From Triplophysa rosa (lineage: Eukaryota > Chordata > Actinopteri > Cypriniformes > Nemacheilidae), in NCBI RefSeq assembly GCF_024868665.1, contig NC_079908.1:196415-260414 (forward strand): a stretch of 64,000 nucleotides of DNA, given 5' to 3'. The notes below the pieces were generated by a model. The model was not told the DNA's origin. It searched no databases and saw nothing but the letters and a program-made list of their open reading frames with translations. Positions 46,901-58,240 of this stretch are shown here, in pieces; position 1 is the first letter of the stretch, and each line of letters starts with the position of its first letter. The position numbers and the translations under genes were made by a program.

Positions 46901-48419
46901 AGTTCCATCCAAACTACAATCGTCGAATACGTAATTGAAAAAAGAAACCACCAAGTGTGTTTAGAATTTCAGGCAGCCTGAAGGATATTATTGAACAACA
47001 AAATGCTCGGGAGCCCACTTCAAGCGCGTCTTCTCACTCACATGCTCAACCGGAAGTCCTCCAAAGTTACTAGTTTTAACAAAAGCTAGACCACTACCTG
47101 TTGAGAGAAAGCGAGAGGGTTTTTTGTTTCTTCATTTGTCTGTCAAGTATTCACAGAAGGGACGGGTTTTAAGTAGTTTTTTGAATGTCGTGAGAGATGT
47201 GGTTGACCGGACTGAGTTAGGAAGAGTGTTCCACCAGGGAGGAGTTGAGAAGGAGAAAGAGTGGGAAAGCGATTTACTGCCCTTATGGGAAGGCAGTACA
47301 AGACGCCGCTGGTTTGCTGAACGCAGGGTTCTTGATGGGGTGTAGGAGGGTGTGAAAGTATGCCGGTGCAGATCCAGTGATAGTCCTGTAGGCAAGCATT
47401 AGTGACTTGAATCTGATACGGGCTTCAACCGGTAGCCAGTGGAGGGAGATGAAAACTCTGGAGTACTCTGGACTCTCAGAGTACTCTGGATGAGTACAGT
47501 TCTTGTAGATTGGGGAGGTTTGTGCCAGTGATTCGCTCAGCAGTCCGGACTATCCGTTGTTGTCTTCAGAGGTCAGTTTTTGCAGCTGACCCAAACCAGA
47601 CAGTTATGGAAGTGCAGGACAGATGAGTAGAAGTGTAAGAACAGGTCCTGTGGCAGGTCGAACTTCCTCAGCTGGCGAAGGAAGTACAGCCTCTGCTGGG
47701 CCTTTTTGACAATAGAGTCAATGTGAATGTCCCACTTTAGGTCCTGAGAGATGGTGGTGCCCAGGAACCTGAGTGACTCTACTGTTGCCACAGTGCTGTT
47801 CACGATGGTGAGTGGGGGGAGTGCCGGGGTGTTTCTCCTAAAGTCCACTATCATCTCCACTGTTTTAAAGGTGTTTAGCTCCAGGTTGTTATGACTGCAC
47901 CAGACAGCCAGCTGCTCAACCTCACTTCTGTAAGCAGACTCGTCACCGTCCTGGATGAGGCCAATAACTGTAGTGTCGTCTTCAGGAAATTTGGAGAATT
48001 CAACTGAAAATGGCATATTGGTGTTCTTTAAGGAGACCTAAAGATTCTCATCCAGTAAAAGATGAATTATAAAACAGTCAGTTCTGGACGTTGATTCTGA
48101 ATGGCTGACCGCATTACATAGCCTAAATATCACTTAATTTACTATATTTTATGAAACCTTGCTACGCATATGGAATAACCGTTTTATAAAAGCAATAAGC
48201 CGTGTGAAGCAGTGGGTTACAATGCATTTTATAACAATGCACTGTAACCAACTGCTTCTTGGGTATTATTGCTTTATTAAATAAAGATGTCATTATCCGG
48301 TCTGATTCGTACTAAGCATCAAGCAGCTTAAAGAGTGGAAAATCATTAGCCAGACCAGATGTATTGGATGAAATATTAGTGGTTTTATATATAACAATCA
48401 TTTAGGTATATCTTCTCAC

Positions 48420-49175
48420 TCCATCGTTTAAGGGTTAAAAACCTTGGTGTCCTTTTCGATTCCTCCCTCTTCTTCCAGTGTCATGTCAACGCTATTACTA
48501 GATCAGCATTTAACCATCTACATCATATTGCCCAGCTTCGATCATTCATTGGTGTAATATGTAGAAACGGTTATACATGCTTTCGTTTCATCTTGTGTTG
48601 ATTATTGTAATGCTCTTTTCATTGGTTTACCTGCCACCTTCTTTGCTAAATTGCAGTACATTTAAAACTCTGCTGCATGGATACTCACCCGCACCAAACA
48701 ATCTGCCCATGTCACCCCAATGTTAGTCGACCTGCACTGGCTACCAGTGGCATATCGTATTAAATTTAAAATTCTCCTGCTAACTTTTAAATGTCTTCAT
48801 GGCTTTGGCTCCTCGGTATCTCAGTGACTATACTCCATCTCACTCACTTCGGTCTTCTGACTCTAGACTCCTCGCTGTCCCTCGGCATCCTCTTTCTTCC
48901 GTGGGGGGGGCAGATCTTTTAGTATCGTTGCTCCCAAATGATAAAATTCCCTTCCAAGATCAGTCTGCTGTGCAAATAACTTGTCTGAATTCAAAACACT
49001 GAATTGACACTGCTCAAAACTCACCTATTTTCTGATTGTTTTTTCACATAAGCAGTGCTTGGTGTTTTTTGTTACTTTGATGTCTGTGTTTTTGTTCTCT
49101 TTGTACTACTGTTTGCCTTTATTGTAAAGCGTCCTTGAGCCCTGGAAAGGCGCTATATAAATAAAACATATTATT
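48420..49175 (+). mobile_element. L2-type LINE 3' fragment
   Basis: Across shifting frames the sequence reads as an L2 RT C-terminus: [15 protein letters not shown], then ALFIGLPATFF, ILTRTKQSAHVTPMLV, DLHWLPVAYRIKFKILLLTF and HSLRSSDSRLLAVPRH. The 3' tail is gcgctatataaataaaacat followed by an (ATT)n run to about 49190. It is decayed and 5'-truncated. Confidence 0.82.
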
Positions 49176-49186
49176 ATTATTTATTA

Positions 49187-49745
49187 TAAATGTCGCATTC
49201 TTATGGGTAGCAGGTCATGTAGAAATAGAGGGGAATAAAATGGTGATAAATTGGCCAAGTTGGGCTTAAGGAAAGATGAAGTTGATATAATAATACTATT
49301 ACACAAAGCTGTAGCTAAGTGTATTATTAGAAAAGCTGTTATGAATAAATGGCAAGAGAGCTGGAACAAAGAGTCAAAAGAAAGAAACATTTTCAATTTA
49401 CAGGATAAAATAGGGGGTTATGAAAACAGCAGGGACACCAGCATAATTTACAGGTTATGCATTGGGCACACCAGAGTAAATCAGCGAGTCAGGTTGATGC
49501 ATGCATGGTGGGATGGCAGAAACAGTTGAGTATGTGTTCAGTGTGCAGCATGAGAGAAACTTGTTAAAGTCTTAAGAAGTTTAGAAATTGAACTCACAGT
49601 AAATCATTTATTTCAGAATGCACAGAAGCAATTGAGAATGTACTCTATATTATTTCAATATTTGAGAGATACAGGTTTGAGAAGTAGAGTTTCTCCAGGT
49701 CTTCATCCCAGTAGGTGGCGGTAATTCCCTGAAAGCTGGTTTGCA
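49187..49745 (+). mobile_element. LINE fragment with RNase H domain (I/Nimb-like)
   Basis: The start reads LWVAGHVEIEGNKMV, the last RNase H box of I-group LINEs, followed after a frame change by 49251-49529 (LGLRKDEVDIIILLHKAVAK, VMNKWQESWNKESKERNIFN, YRLCIGHTRVNQRVR), the C-terminal tail. The 3' end contains agtaggtggcggtaattc (about 49709-49726), a motif seen at the 3' end of such elements. Clade assignment is by pattern and is moderately sure. Confidence 0.65.
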
Positions 49746-51343
49746 AAATGCCATTTAACACAAGAAATGTATCACAGCCGAAGCCAGGTGTGCCTGACAC
49801 ATCCTGACCTTTGATCGGTCCCCTGCTGGCTGGCTGCAGTACAGGTCATAAACCCCGCCCTCTCCATGTAAACAAATGTGACAGGAGCCAAACTATAAAA
49901 TCTGATTACACTTCAAATTATTTCTTTCCAAAGTTTTTATCATGTTGATGTATGTCGAAGTGTTTGTTTTTTGAATAAGTTTGGTTTTAGTTATAAGATG
50001 TTATAAAAAGTTGTGCGGTAACAGGACTTCTTCATTTACGATTGAGTCATCAGGGCATACCGCGCTCCACTTCGCACTCACTACCGCGCACACTCAGGCT
50101 CCAAACGGAGGATTTTGGATAACAATTCAGCGCCCATCGTCGGATGTTTCACAATCAATTAATTACAAAGGAAGGAAGCGGCGTCACGCTGTCCATCTTT
50201 TATACGGTCTATGGTCAAAGCGCAGACATAGTTTCTATAATATGACACCCAGTGTGTTCCAAATGGGATATATCACCCTCCGAAGGGCCCTTCGGGAAGA
50301 GGACACCACACAAAACTTAAGCTCAAGAGTACAGGACAGTAAGAAAAAATGTATATATAAGATTTCAAATCCAGTAGCAGGAAGGCTAACATTAGGTCTC
50401 CATCAATTTTGCCTCTTGCAGCTCGCATCACCGAGTGTAAGTCCATCAGATATTGATTCGTGTTTGGGCTCGTGTCCGATCACTCTCTCTCTTTTCCTCT
50501 TTGTTTCCTCTGCCATAGTGATCATGGTTTGAAGACTTGCGTTGAACTAGATTGTTTCGTTTTATTGTTAGCTGTTGGCTAACTTCACCCAGACTACGAG
50601 TAAAACGTGACATATGCCGTACAGCAGGTGATGGGCGGGGCTTGTGAATCTACCCGCACACCAAAGTTACAAGTGTGATTTCAGCCTATAGAGGGCTGCT
50701 TAGGTAGCAGCGGCAGTAAAATTCGTCCAGTTAAGAGTTGTCCTACAACTAAAATAATTTAGAGAGATTATTTTCAGGTCGAAAAACTCTCTAGTGTTGC
50801 TTTAAGAGTTGTTCTACCACTGAAATCCTTTTAGAGACATTATTTTAAGGTCGAAAACTACAAAGTGTTGCTTTGACTTCAAGTTGCATTTCTTCAAATG
50901 AGATAAATGTTTGACGTTTGACCACTGTTACCCACAGCAATATCTCATTTTCTGTAAAAAAAAAACTGTGAATTACCTATACAATACTGCAACATCAGCA
51001 AATCACAAGAGATATTAATGAATCTGTGCAAACATTTATAGTTTATCATATGCATCACTAAATCATTTTACAGTAACCATCAGCTTAACACTTGAAGGAG
51101 TAGACTCGTTCACCAAAAAAAAATGGTTCCCATTGACCTTCCATAGTAGCAATAAAAAAAAGTCAAGTCAATGAAGATCATGTTTGGGTGAACTATTCCT
51201 TTAAGAACTTCAGTACAACATACAGCTTCCCATCATTCAGATACAACCATGTTCACAAAGTGGATGTGCGTTCTTTAAATGTTTTAAGATGCAAAAGCAA
51301 AAGATGAGACGAGACGTGATGTTGTGAAAGATGAAGAGTTTCT
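49746..51343. other. Spacer and transporter 3' UTR side, with a short tandem duplication
   Basis: The longest frame, 49981-50532 (183 codons), shows no domain and includes a hydrophobic end; I do not support it as a gene. Two imperfect 70-base units lie at 50734-50873, each with ttaagagttgt, tttagagag/cat, ggtcgaaaa and agtgttgctt. The part next to 51343 should contain the 3' UTR of the transporter gene, but its end is not defined. Confidence 0.45.
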
Positions 51344-54300
51344 TCACAGCCAGTGCTCTTCTCTACCCACTCCTGCATCATTTGTCTCTTCTCCCGACAC
51401 ACATGGACATCTCAGCCTGGAAAGTGTTGTGACAGAAAATAAATGATGTTTGTACGTGCTTTTCCTAATGCAGTGCAAAGCAGCTTTACAGACAGCATTA
51501 TTACAGAAACTTTACACAATTAATAATGAGTTACTTCAATTGTTTCTTTTCACATTAATAGCACCTTTGATAAAACTACACATTGCATGAATCACGTGCT
51601 CGCCACAATAGAGAATCAATAAATGTAAACATGTATTATGTCATTTCAAAGTTAGTTTTTCCCCAGTAACAACTGCTCAAAACGAATGTCCTCTTGACAC
51701 CTGCAGTTTAATATTACACATACATAAATCATGTCAAATTATGCCTAATTAATAACATATATGAGATTATATTTACAAAGGGTTAAACCAAATTATATGT
51801 CCAATAATAAATAGACCATTATTCTTAAAACTATAGTATAATTACACATATTAGCAATTCTTCATATCTTACTTTTTATTTCATTTTTAGGCAACAGTTC
51901 TTTCTGGTTCTCGAATCTGATTGGCTGGGAGCAATGTGATATTCCACCAGTATCACCACACGCTTCACCGTTTGTATCACTCTGGCACTAAATTGGACTT
52001 ATGAAACTGAAAGTAAACACAGCCACCTTTGCCGCTCAGGAATGGTTTAAATAATTACAGCGCGGGACGCGAGGGTCTTGGTTGCAAGGTCTCGTGTTAC
52101 GTTCTTAAGATGACTTTATTGTGTATTTGGAACACTTGTCCTGATGTTCACACAACACATGTAAATATAACGTGTGTAAACTTGTCAATAATGACCTGGA
52201 CAGTGCGCGTCCGCAGCAGCAGGAAACATCAGTGACACATGAGTGAGTCACCTGCGCACTGGCGCACAGTTGACTATCACACATAGCCTGCACTGGTTGC
52301 GGGTCGCATTCTACTAGTCTTTCCACATGAAATAACAATTAGAAGAAATTCCAAATTTGCAAGTCGCACATGCGCGAGTACTTATAAAAAATGCTCACGC
52401 TGTCTCAAAAACTGGTAGCAAAATGCAACCATTTGGTCGCAGTCTGGAGCCTGGAGGCACTTAATATTACAGAAATCGCCATGTTTACTTGCCACATGAA
52501 ACAAGCGCATGTTTACATTAAAAAGCCGCAGTGCAATGGAAATAACACATTCTCTGTGAGTTTCCTTTGACAGTCTCTCTCTTTCATTCACACACACATC
52601 CTGCCCTCATTATTTCTCACTAATAACTTCACTGAAGCAGTTGAAGTTCCCAATTTCCTTTCAAAACTCTGATGTTGTTTCTGATTTATCTACACACGTG
52701 TGCTGTGGAACTGTTGTATAAATGCAATATCGCTCTCTTAGTCCTTAGTCCGATAGTGCTCTTATATCAGCGGCTGTGATTGTCTCCTGTACTCGTGCAT
52801 CTGGCCCAATCACAGCCATGCTGATATAGAGCCGCATCATACGACTATGTGAGCCATATTGGATTATTGGTTCGAAAATGAGATAACTCCGTTTTAATTT
52901 TTTTTTAAATCATGTTTTTTTATTGTGCATTCCAATTACTATCAATCAAACTGCAGTTGGTTTGTTTTGATTTAAGCCATAATAATTAACTAACTAACAT
53001 AATAAAAACACAATAAAAACATGATTTTTTAAAAATGGAGTTATCTCATTTTGGAACCAAACTCTTCATGTGTTTTTGCATGTTGAACTTATCTTGATGA
53101 ATGCGAGCGGCCTCTACGCTAATATCAGTTTGTTTTGTGTTTCATGTCTTGTTCTTGGGTTCCAAGGACACTAGGGATGTGCATGTCCATAACTGAGGCA
53201 AACATAACTTTTACAAACAGGTCTTGACTTGGAGGAGGTATTGAAGCCCTCATTCTCTATAACGCTAAATATGTTTACAAATAAAAAGGTAGCGCAAAGG
53301 CTAGTAGCTACAGCTAAATGATAAATCTATGCTGCCGTAAAAATTGATGAGATAGTATCTCGAGAGACGGAAGTTAAGCAAACATTGGATTCGGACATGC
53401 CTTGATGCTTTCCTGCTGTGAAATATAGCCTCCGAGGGTGTGATTTGTGAAAAAAAACGAAAATAAATATATAGATTAAAATAAATAGATTAAAGAAAAT
53501 ATATTACAAACCACATTGAGCTTATATGAAGCCCATTAGGCTATTGTAGCATTTATGGAATAAGAATTACAACTTTAATAAGTCAATTTTGGAACTACAG
53601 AATATTCCATTTTTAAAGCCAATTCAAAGAGAGCTAACAAACACAGACAATCTGTTAAAAGTGTTAAAAGCAGTTAACCACATATATTAATTTAGTTGGA
53701 ATCTGCTTCCAGAAGGCATGATATGTTCACCAACAGCAGCCATTTTAAAGTCCAGATTAAAAACATGGTTTACATCAACAGCATTTTTATTCTATTTTCT
53801 TTTGATTTTAATCTTTTTATATATAAACACACATTTCAACAAAATCAATTTTATTGTCTTTTACATTCTAAAGTTTTATTTGTAATTTTAAATCTTCTGC
53901 TTTTTAATGATGTCTTATACATTATGTATTTTGTTTTTCCTTTGTCAATCATTTTATGTAAACAACTGAAAAAAAACATGAGTAACAACTTTTTATTACT
54001 GAACTCGGCCAAAACAGAAGTGTTACTTATTGGACCGAAAACTGCTATACGTAACAACCAAGAATACTGCTTAACTATTGACGGATGTTCCATAAAACCC
54101 TCGTCGTCAGCTAAGAATCTTGGCGTTCTATTCGATAGTAATCTGTCATTTGAGAGCCACGTCGCCAACACCTGTAAAATTGCATTTTTCCATTTTAAGA
54201 ATATATCGCAACTACGTCATATGCTGTCAATGTCAGATGCAGAGAAGTTAATTCATGCATTCATGACATCAAGACTAGACTACTGTAATGCACTGTTAGG

Positions 54301-56425
54301 TGGTTGCCCTGCAGGCTTATTACAAAAACTCCAATTGGTCCAAAACGCGGCAGCTCGAGTTCTTACACGTACAAAAAAGTATGAACATATTAGCCCGGTT
54401 CTGTCAACCTTGCACTGGTTACCTATAAAGCATCGCGTTAACTTTAAAATCTTGCTTATTACCTATAAAGCCCTACATGGTTTAGCTCCTCAGTACTTGA
54501 ATGAACTCCTCTTGTATTACAGTCCTTCACGTGCATTACGCTCTCAGGCGTCCTGTCAGTTGGTAATAGCTAGAATTTCAAAATCAAGTGCAGGTGGTAG
54601 ATCCTTTTCCTATCTAGCACCTAAACTTTGGAATAGTCTTCCCTGCACTGTCCGGGAGGCAGACACACTCTGTCACACTCTGTCAGTTTAAATCTAGACT
54701 AAAGACGCATCTTTTTAATCTTGCATACACTACACTTCCATAATATAAATCCTCTGAGGGTTTAGGCTGCATTAGTTAGATCAACCTGAACCAAAAACAC
54801 AACTGATGTACTTGTTGCATCAAAGAGTACAGAACAGTACTCTACTCTCAGCCAGTCTTGTCTCATTGTTCCAAGGTTACCACAGCGAGCAGGATGCAGT
54901 TCATGGCCAGACCTGATGGTAGAGCGGAGAATGGAAAGCGGCGACCTGACAAGAGCTGAGATGATAGAGCTGGATAAAGAAGGACGCGGTCACCTGACAC
55001 GTCTTCACTACAAAATTTCAAATGCTATTAGATTATTAATGATAATTTTAAATCTATAATTTACCTTATAGCTAATTTTATTTATTTTATTTAGCCTTGT
55101 TGTGCAAGCACTTTGGAGCTTGTGCAGAGGCAGCAGCTTTTGCCAGAGTGGAACTGGAATCCCCTGGTTGGGCCTGGGTTCTCCTGAGGTTTTTTTTCTC
55201 GATTAGAGTTTTGGGTTCCTCGCCACCGTTTGCATACGGTTTTGCACTATTTGCCTGGCCGGGGGGGGGTTTGCTTTAGAATTAGAATTTTAAAGTTTTA
55301 CTTAATTAATATTGCATATAGGAATTTATAGTCTGTTTAATATTTGACCTGTGTTTCTCTCTCTCCTTTATCTCAGGAGGGCGGCACCCTGGCTGTGTGT
55401 GACTGTCAGAACACGCCTTGATCTCCGTAGTGTTGTGATGCGTCATATTCACAAAGCAGCAGTGATGACAGAACGCACTTCAGAAACTATTTTGAGAAAT
55501 CAACCTACATGTAAAATAATACAAGTATAGCGCGCATCTACTAATAATTATATATAAATAAATAGATTTTAACTGATGCAAATATGTTAGAAAATGTGAA
55601 GAAACTTAACTTAAGTACTATGTTTTTATTTGTTGAAATTATAATGTATGTAAAGCTGCTTTGCAACAAAGAAAATGGTGAAAAGCGCTACTGTATATAA
55701 ATCAAATTGAATTGTATGAAATGTTACTCACATCTGTCTCTTCTGCATGTGTTGTATTGTTTCAGGAAGAGGTCGTCTGAAAGTCTCGGGCAGAAACAGT
55801 GTACTTACAGCTGACAGAACACACAAACTTCCCAGAATCATGTGAGGTAAACTTTTATAAAAGATGCCTGCAATTTAGAATATGAGGTTCTTTCAAAGCT
55901 CTTATCTGTCAAGTGTTAAACGATGAATATCAAAATGGCCGTCAATATCTTACTCAAATGAATAAAGTAGGGAGCAACAGCACTGCCAATGCGAGAGACC
56001 ATCGCACAGGAGCCCACGGCTGTATTCCTCAGGACTGTAGGATAAATCTCTCCTGTGTACACAAACATCAGGGCAGTTCCGATAGCCATCCCAAACTTAC
56101 CCAACATTTCAAATGCAGTGGACAGAGCAGGCAGATCTGTGAATAGAAAGCATAACTTCAGAGAGTGGGATGAGAAACTGATGTGAAGGGAGACTGAAGC
56201 TCAGGTCTACCTGCCGGTACTAACTGAATGAAGTACAGCACTCCTCCACCCAGAAGCATGCTAGCAGAACAGGCTAATCTCCTCGGTCCACAGCGAAGAG
56301 AGAGCCATCCCAGAACATAAGCGGGCACCTCGATGGCGGCCGAGATGAAGCAGTTGAGAAATGGACTGCCGTGTAGACGTGACGTGTTGAGAGAAAGACC
56401 GAAGTAACCCATACTGAGAGTCATC
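51344..56425 (-). CDS. slc22a5: Organic cation/carnitine transporter (OCTN-type SLC22), last four coding exons
   Basis: SLC22 OCTN proteins are 12-helix plasma-membrane transporters of the major facilitator superfamily, moving carnitine and organic cations. Minus-strand exons with GT-AG junctions are 56425-56211, 56136-55954, 55851-55732 and 51416-51344. They encode [56 protein letters not shown]; then [53 protein letters not shown]; then [34 protein letters not shown]; and a short tail [20 protein letters not shown] ending in TGA at 51344-51346. [10 protein letters not shown] is the conserved MFS loop before TM11. Exon sizes 215, 183 and 120 match the family pattern as I recall it. Earlier exons are not visible up to 64000. 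The paralogue could be slc22a4; the last exon is less certain than the other three. Confidence 0.85.
52748..52840. repeat. Imperfect hairpin
   Basis: The arm ctcttatatcagcggctgtg pairs with cacagccatgctgatatagag some 35 bases downstream. It may form a cruciform or be a small MITE; no termini were defined. Confidence 0.6.
52867..53063. mobile_element. Fold-back MITE of about 197 bp
   Basis: The left arm ttggttcgaaaatgagataa continues ctccgttttaattt and catgtttttttattgtg. The right arm, inverted, carries the same sequence ending tctcattttggaaccaa. The arms are about 55-60 bases and the centre is non-coding. Target duplication is not clear. Confidence 0.75.
53640..55715 (+). mobile_element. L2-type LINE sequence, two pieces in the transporter intron
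   Basis: A first piece near 53690-53800 reads [10 protein letters not shown] in one frame and [12 protein letters not shown] in another, the end of a LINE C-terminus. A longer piece at 53975-54691 encodes an L2 RT C-terminal domain: [97 protein letters not shown] and [16 protein letters not shown]. The 3' UTR continues to a tail resembling aaagcgctactgtatataaa near 55715. The C-terminal frame of over 230 codons is unbroken, so it is fairly young. It lies antisense to the transporter gene. Confidence 0.85.
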
Positions 56426-56439
56426 CTGTGAAACATTAC

Positions 56440-56584
56440 ACCCACATCATACATACATCAGAAATCACACACACATCACACAAACGTCACGCACACGTCG
56501 CGCACACGTCGCACAAACATCACACACATCACGCAAATGTCACGGACACGTCACGCACACACCACGCAAATGTCACGGACACGT
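56440..56584. repeat. Minisatellite, first block
   Basis: Units built from catcac, gcacacgtc and caaatgtcacggacacgtc repeat with a basic period near 12 bases. The array continues at 57816 after an inserted LINE. It lies immediately upstream of a transporter exon, in the intron. Confidence 0.8.
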
Positions 56585-57815
56585 CTCAATTCAACTCATC
56601 TTTATTTATATAGCACCAATAAAGACAACAATTGTTGACCAAAGTGCTTGACAATCAGAAAAGAAAATAATAATAATAAAAAAAAGAGTAGATACAACAT
56701 AACATAGATCTCAGCGCACATCACAACACACATCAGACCCTGGTAAAACAATTTAAATACAGTTAAAAGCCAAAGTAAAAAGGTAAGTTTTGAGTTTATT
56801 TGTGAACTCCTTTACTGTGGAGGAGGTTCTGACAGTGACCGGTAGACTGTTCCAGAGTTTTGGAGCTGCAACAGCAAATGCTCGATCGCCTCTCAATTTC
56901 CGTTTAGCACGGGGAATGTTCAAAAGTCTCTGGTTTGAAGACCTAAGAGACCTCTCAGGATTGTGACCAGATAATAAATCGGAAAGATACACAGGAGCTA
57001 ATCCATGCAAAGCTTTAAAAACCAACAGCAGAACTTTAAAATCAATTCTGTAACGAATTGGGAGCCAATGCAAAGAAATGAATACCGGGGTAATATGTTC
57101 TCGCTTACGTACCCCAGTAAGGAGTCTCGCGGCAGCATTTTGAACCATTTGAAGACGATTTAAAGAAGCTTGATTAATGCCAATGTAGAGGGATTTACAG
57201 TAATCAAGTCTTGTTGAAATAAATGCATGAATTACCCTTTCCAAATCCTTATAGGAAAGAAATGGTTTCACTTTCGCTAAGATTCTCAGATGGAAAAAAC
57301 TGGTTTTAATTACAGTACTAATCTGTATTTCAAATTTAAGAGAACTATCGAAATAGACCCCCAAGTTCTTCACTACTGGTTTCACATTTGAGGACAGATT
57401 ACCAAGGTTTAAACCAGTGGAGCCAGCGATATCTGATGAATTGAAAACAATAATTTCAGTTTTACCTTCATTAAGGTGTAGATGGTTTAGGGACATCCAG
57501 GTTTTAACTTCAGCTAAACAAGCCCACAGGGCATCCTAACCCTTATTATTTGATTCCAGGGGGAGATACATTTGAGTATCATCTGTGTAACAATGAAAGG
57601 AAACGCCATGTTTCCTAAAAATCGTTCCAAGGGGGAGCATGTACAAATTAAATAACATTGGAGCAAGGATAGAGCCTTGAGGGCTCCCCCCGCCCCCCCC
57701 TAGTGGGGGAGCAGAGGGATCCTGGCAAGAGGAGGGAATATCTAGCCTAATATCCCTTATCTTGTCCACAAAAAAAGAGATCGGAGCCCTCACCCCGGAC
57801 AAGGGGGAGTGCTCC
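56585..57815 (-). mobile_element. L2-type LINE inside the minisatellite
   Basis: The minus-strand frame 57496-56753 (247 codons) is an intact RT C-terminal domain: LNHLHLNEGKTEIIVFNSSD, PVVKNLGVYFDSSLKFEI, STRLDYCKSLYIGINQASLN, QNAAARLLTGVRKREHITPV, SLHWLPIRYRIDFKVLLLVF, LRSSNQRLLNIPRAKRKLRG and [18 protein letters not shown]. Upstream, 57680-57540 carries [15 protein letters not shown] and [13 protein letters not shown], the catalytic YxDD box with Thr at x. The 5' end joins a short segment matching, inverted, the repeats at 58240-58815. The 3' tail is tttatttatatagcacc read on the plus strand. Confidence 0.85.
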
Positions 57816-58240
57816 GCAAATGTCACGCAAATATCACGCACGCGTCGCACAAACATCATGCAAATGTCACGGAGACGTCATGCACACATCACGCAAATGT
57901 CACGCACACATCACGCAAATGTCACGGACACGTCACGCAAACGTCACACACAAATCACAAACACGTCGCACAAACGTCACGCACACATCACGCAAACATC
58001 ACGGACACGTCACGCACACATCACGCAAATGTCACACACAAATCACAAACATGTCGCACAAACGTCATGCACACATCACGCAAACATCACGGACACGTCA
58101 CGCACACATCACGCAAATGTCACGGACACGTCACTCACACATCATGCAAATATCACGGACACGTCACGTAAACGTCACGCACACATCACGCAAACGTCAA
58201 GCACACATCACACAAATGTCACAGACACATCATGCAAACG
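57816..58240. repeat. Minisatellite, main block
   Basis: About 35 copies of 12-base submotifs (gtcacggacacg, tcacgcacacat, cacgcaaat-) form a higher-order period of roughly 36. Because the period is a multiple of three and lacks stops, all three plus frames stay open (166, 120 and 149 codons, His/Thr/Ser-rich). No start context or domain supports a protein. Confidence 0.85.

Larger units (their letters stand above)
41697..47061 (-). mobile_element. Near-full-length L1 LINE with 16-bp target duplication
   Basis: A 5.4-kb element on the minus strand with a 5' UTR from 47061, ORF1, ORF2 and an A-rich 3' end at 41697. It is flanked by caaagttactagtttt at 41681-41696 and 47062-47077. Such a long target duplication plus a terminal A run is the signature of target-primed reverse transcription. 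The 3' UTR contains an (AAT)n run at 41803-41850. Few disabling changes are visible, so it is probably the youngest insertion of this nest. Confidence 0.92.
41571..47482 (-). mobile_element. LINE fragment with 15-bp target duplication, split by L1
   Basis: A 5'-truncated LINE of about 530 bases on the minus strand has its 3' end at 41571, next to the common fish module gcagacgcttttatccaaag, and its 5' end at 47482. Its coding end (47395-47132) reads RTLRSANQRRLVLPSHKGSK and STPPWWNTLPNSVRS, a CR1/L2-type RT C-terminus. The duplication actctggatgagtac flanks it at 41556-41570 and 47483-47497. The L1 at 41697-47061 splits it. Confidence 0.88.
35406..48016 (-). mobile_element. Rex1-like LINE split into three pieces by nested insertions
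   Basis: Three separated minus-strand pieces form one 5'-truncated LINE: the 3' tail at 35406-35646, a middle 3' UTR segment at 41303-41570, and the coding end at 47498-48016. The last piece encodes TAVWCSHNN-type sequence: EQLAVWCSHNNLELNTFKTV, EMIVDFRRNTPALPPL, VESLRFLGTTISQDLKWDI, KKAQQRLYFLRQLRKFDL. The tail reads, inverted, ttggcaataaagctctttct. A DIRS element (35647-41302) and a second LINE (41571-47482) lie between the pieces. The second insertion produced a 15-bp duplication. Confidence 0.82.
51417..53600 (-). other. Large last intron, repeat-poor part
   Basis: AT-rich intronic sequence without coding exons. It contains an inverted repeat at 52748-52840 and a fold-back element at 52867-53063, given separately. 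Confidence 0.55.

Noticed and set aside
49981..50532. A 183-codon open frame as a gene
   Set aside because: No recognisable domain, no homologous pattern, and no splice or promoter support; the length is possible by chance in 64 kb.
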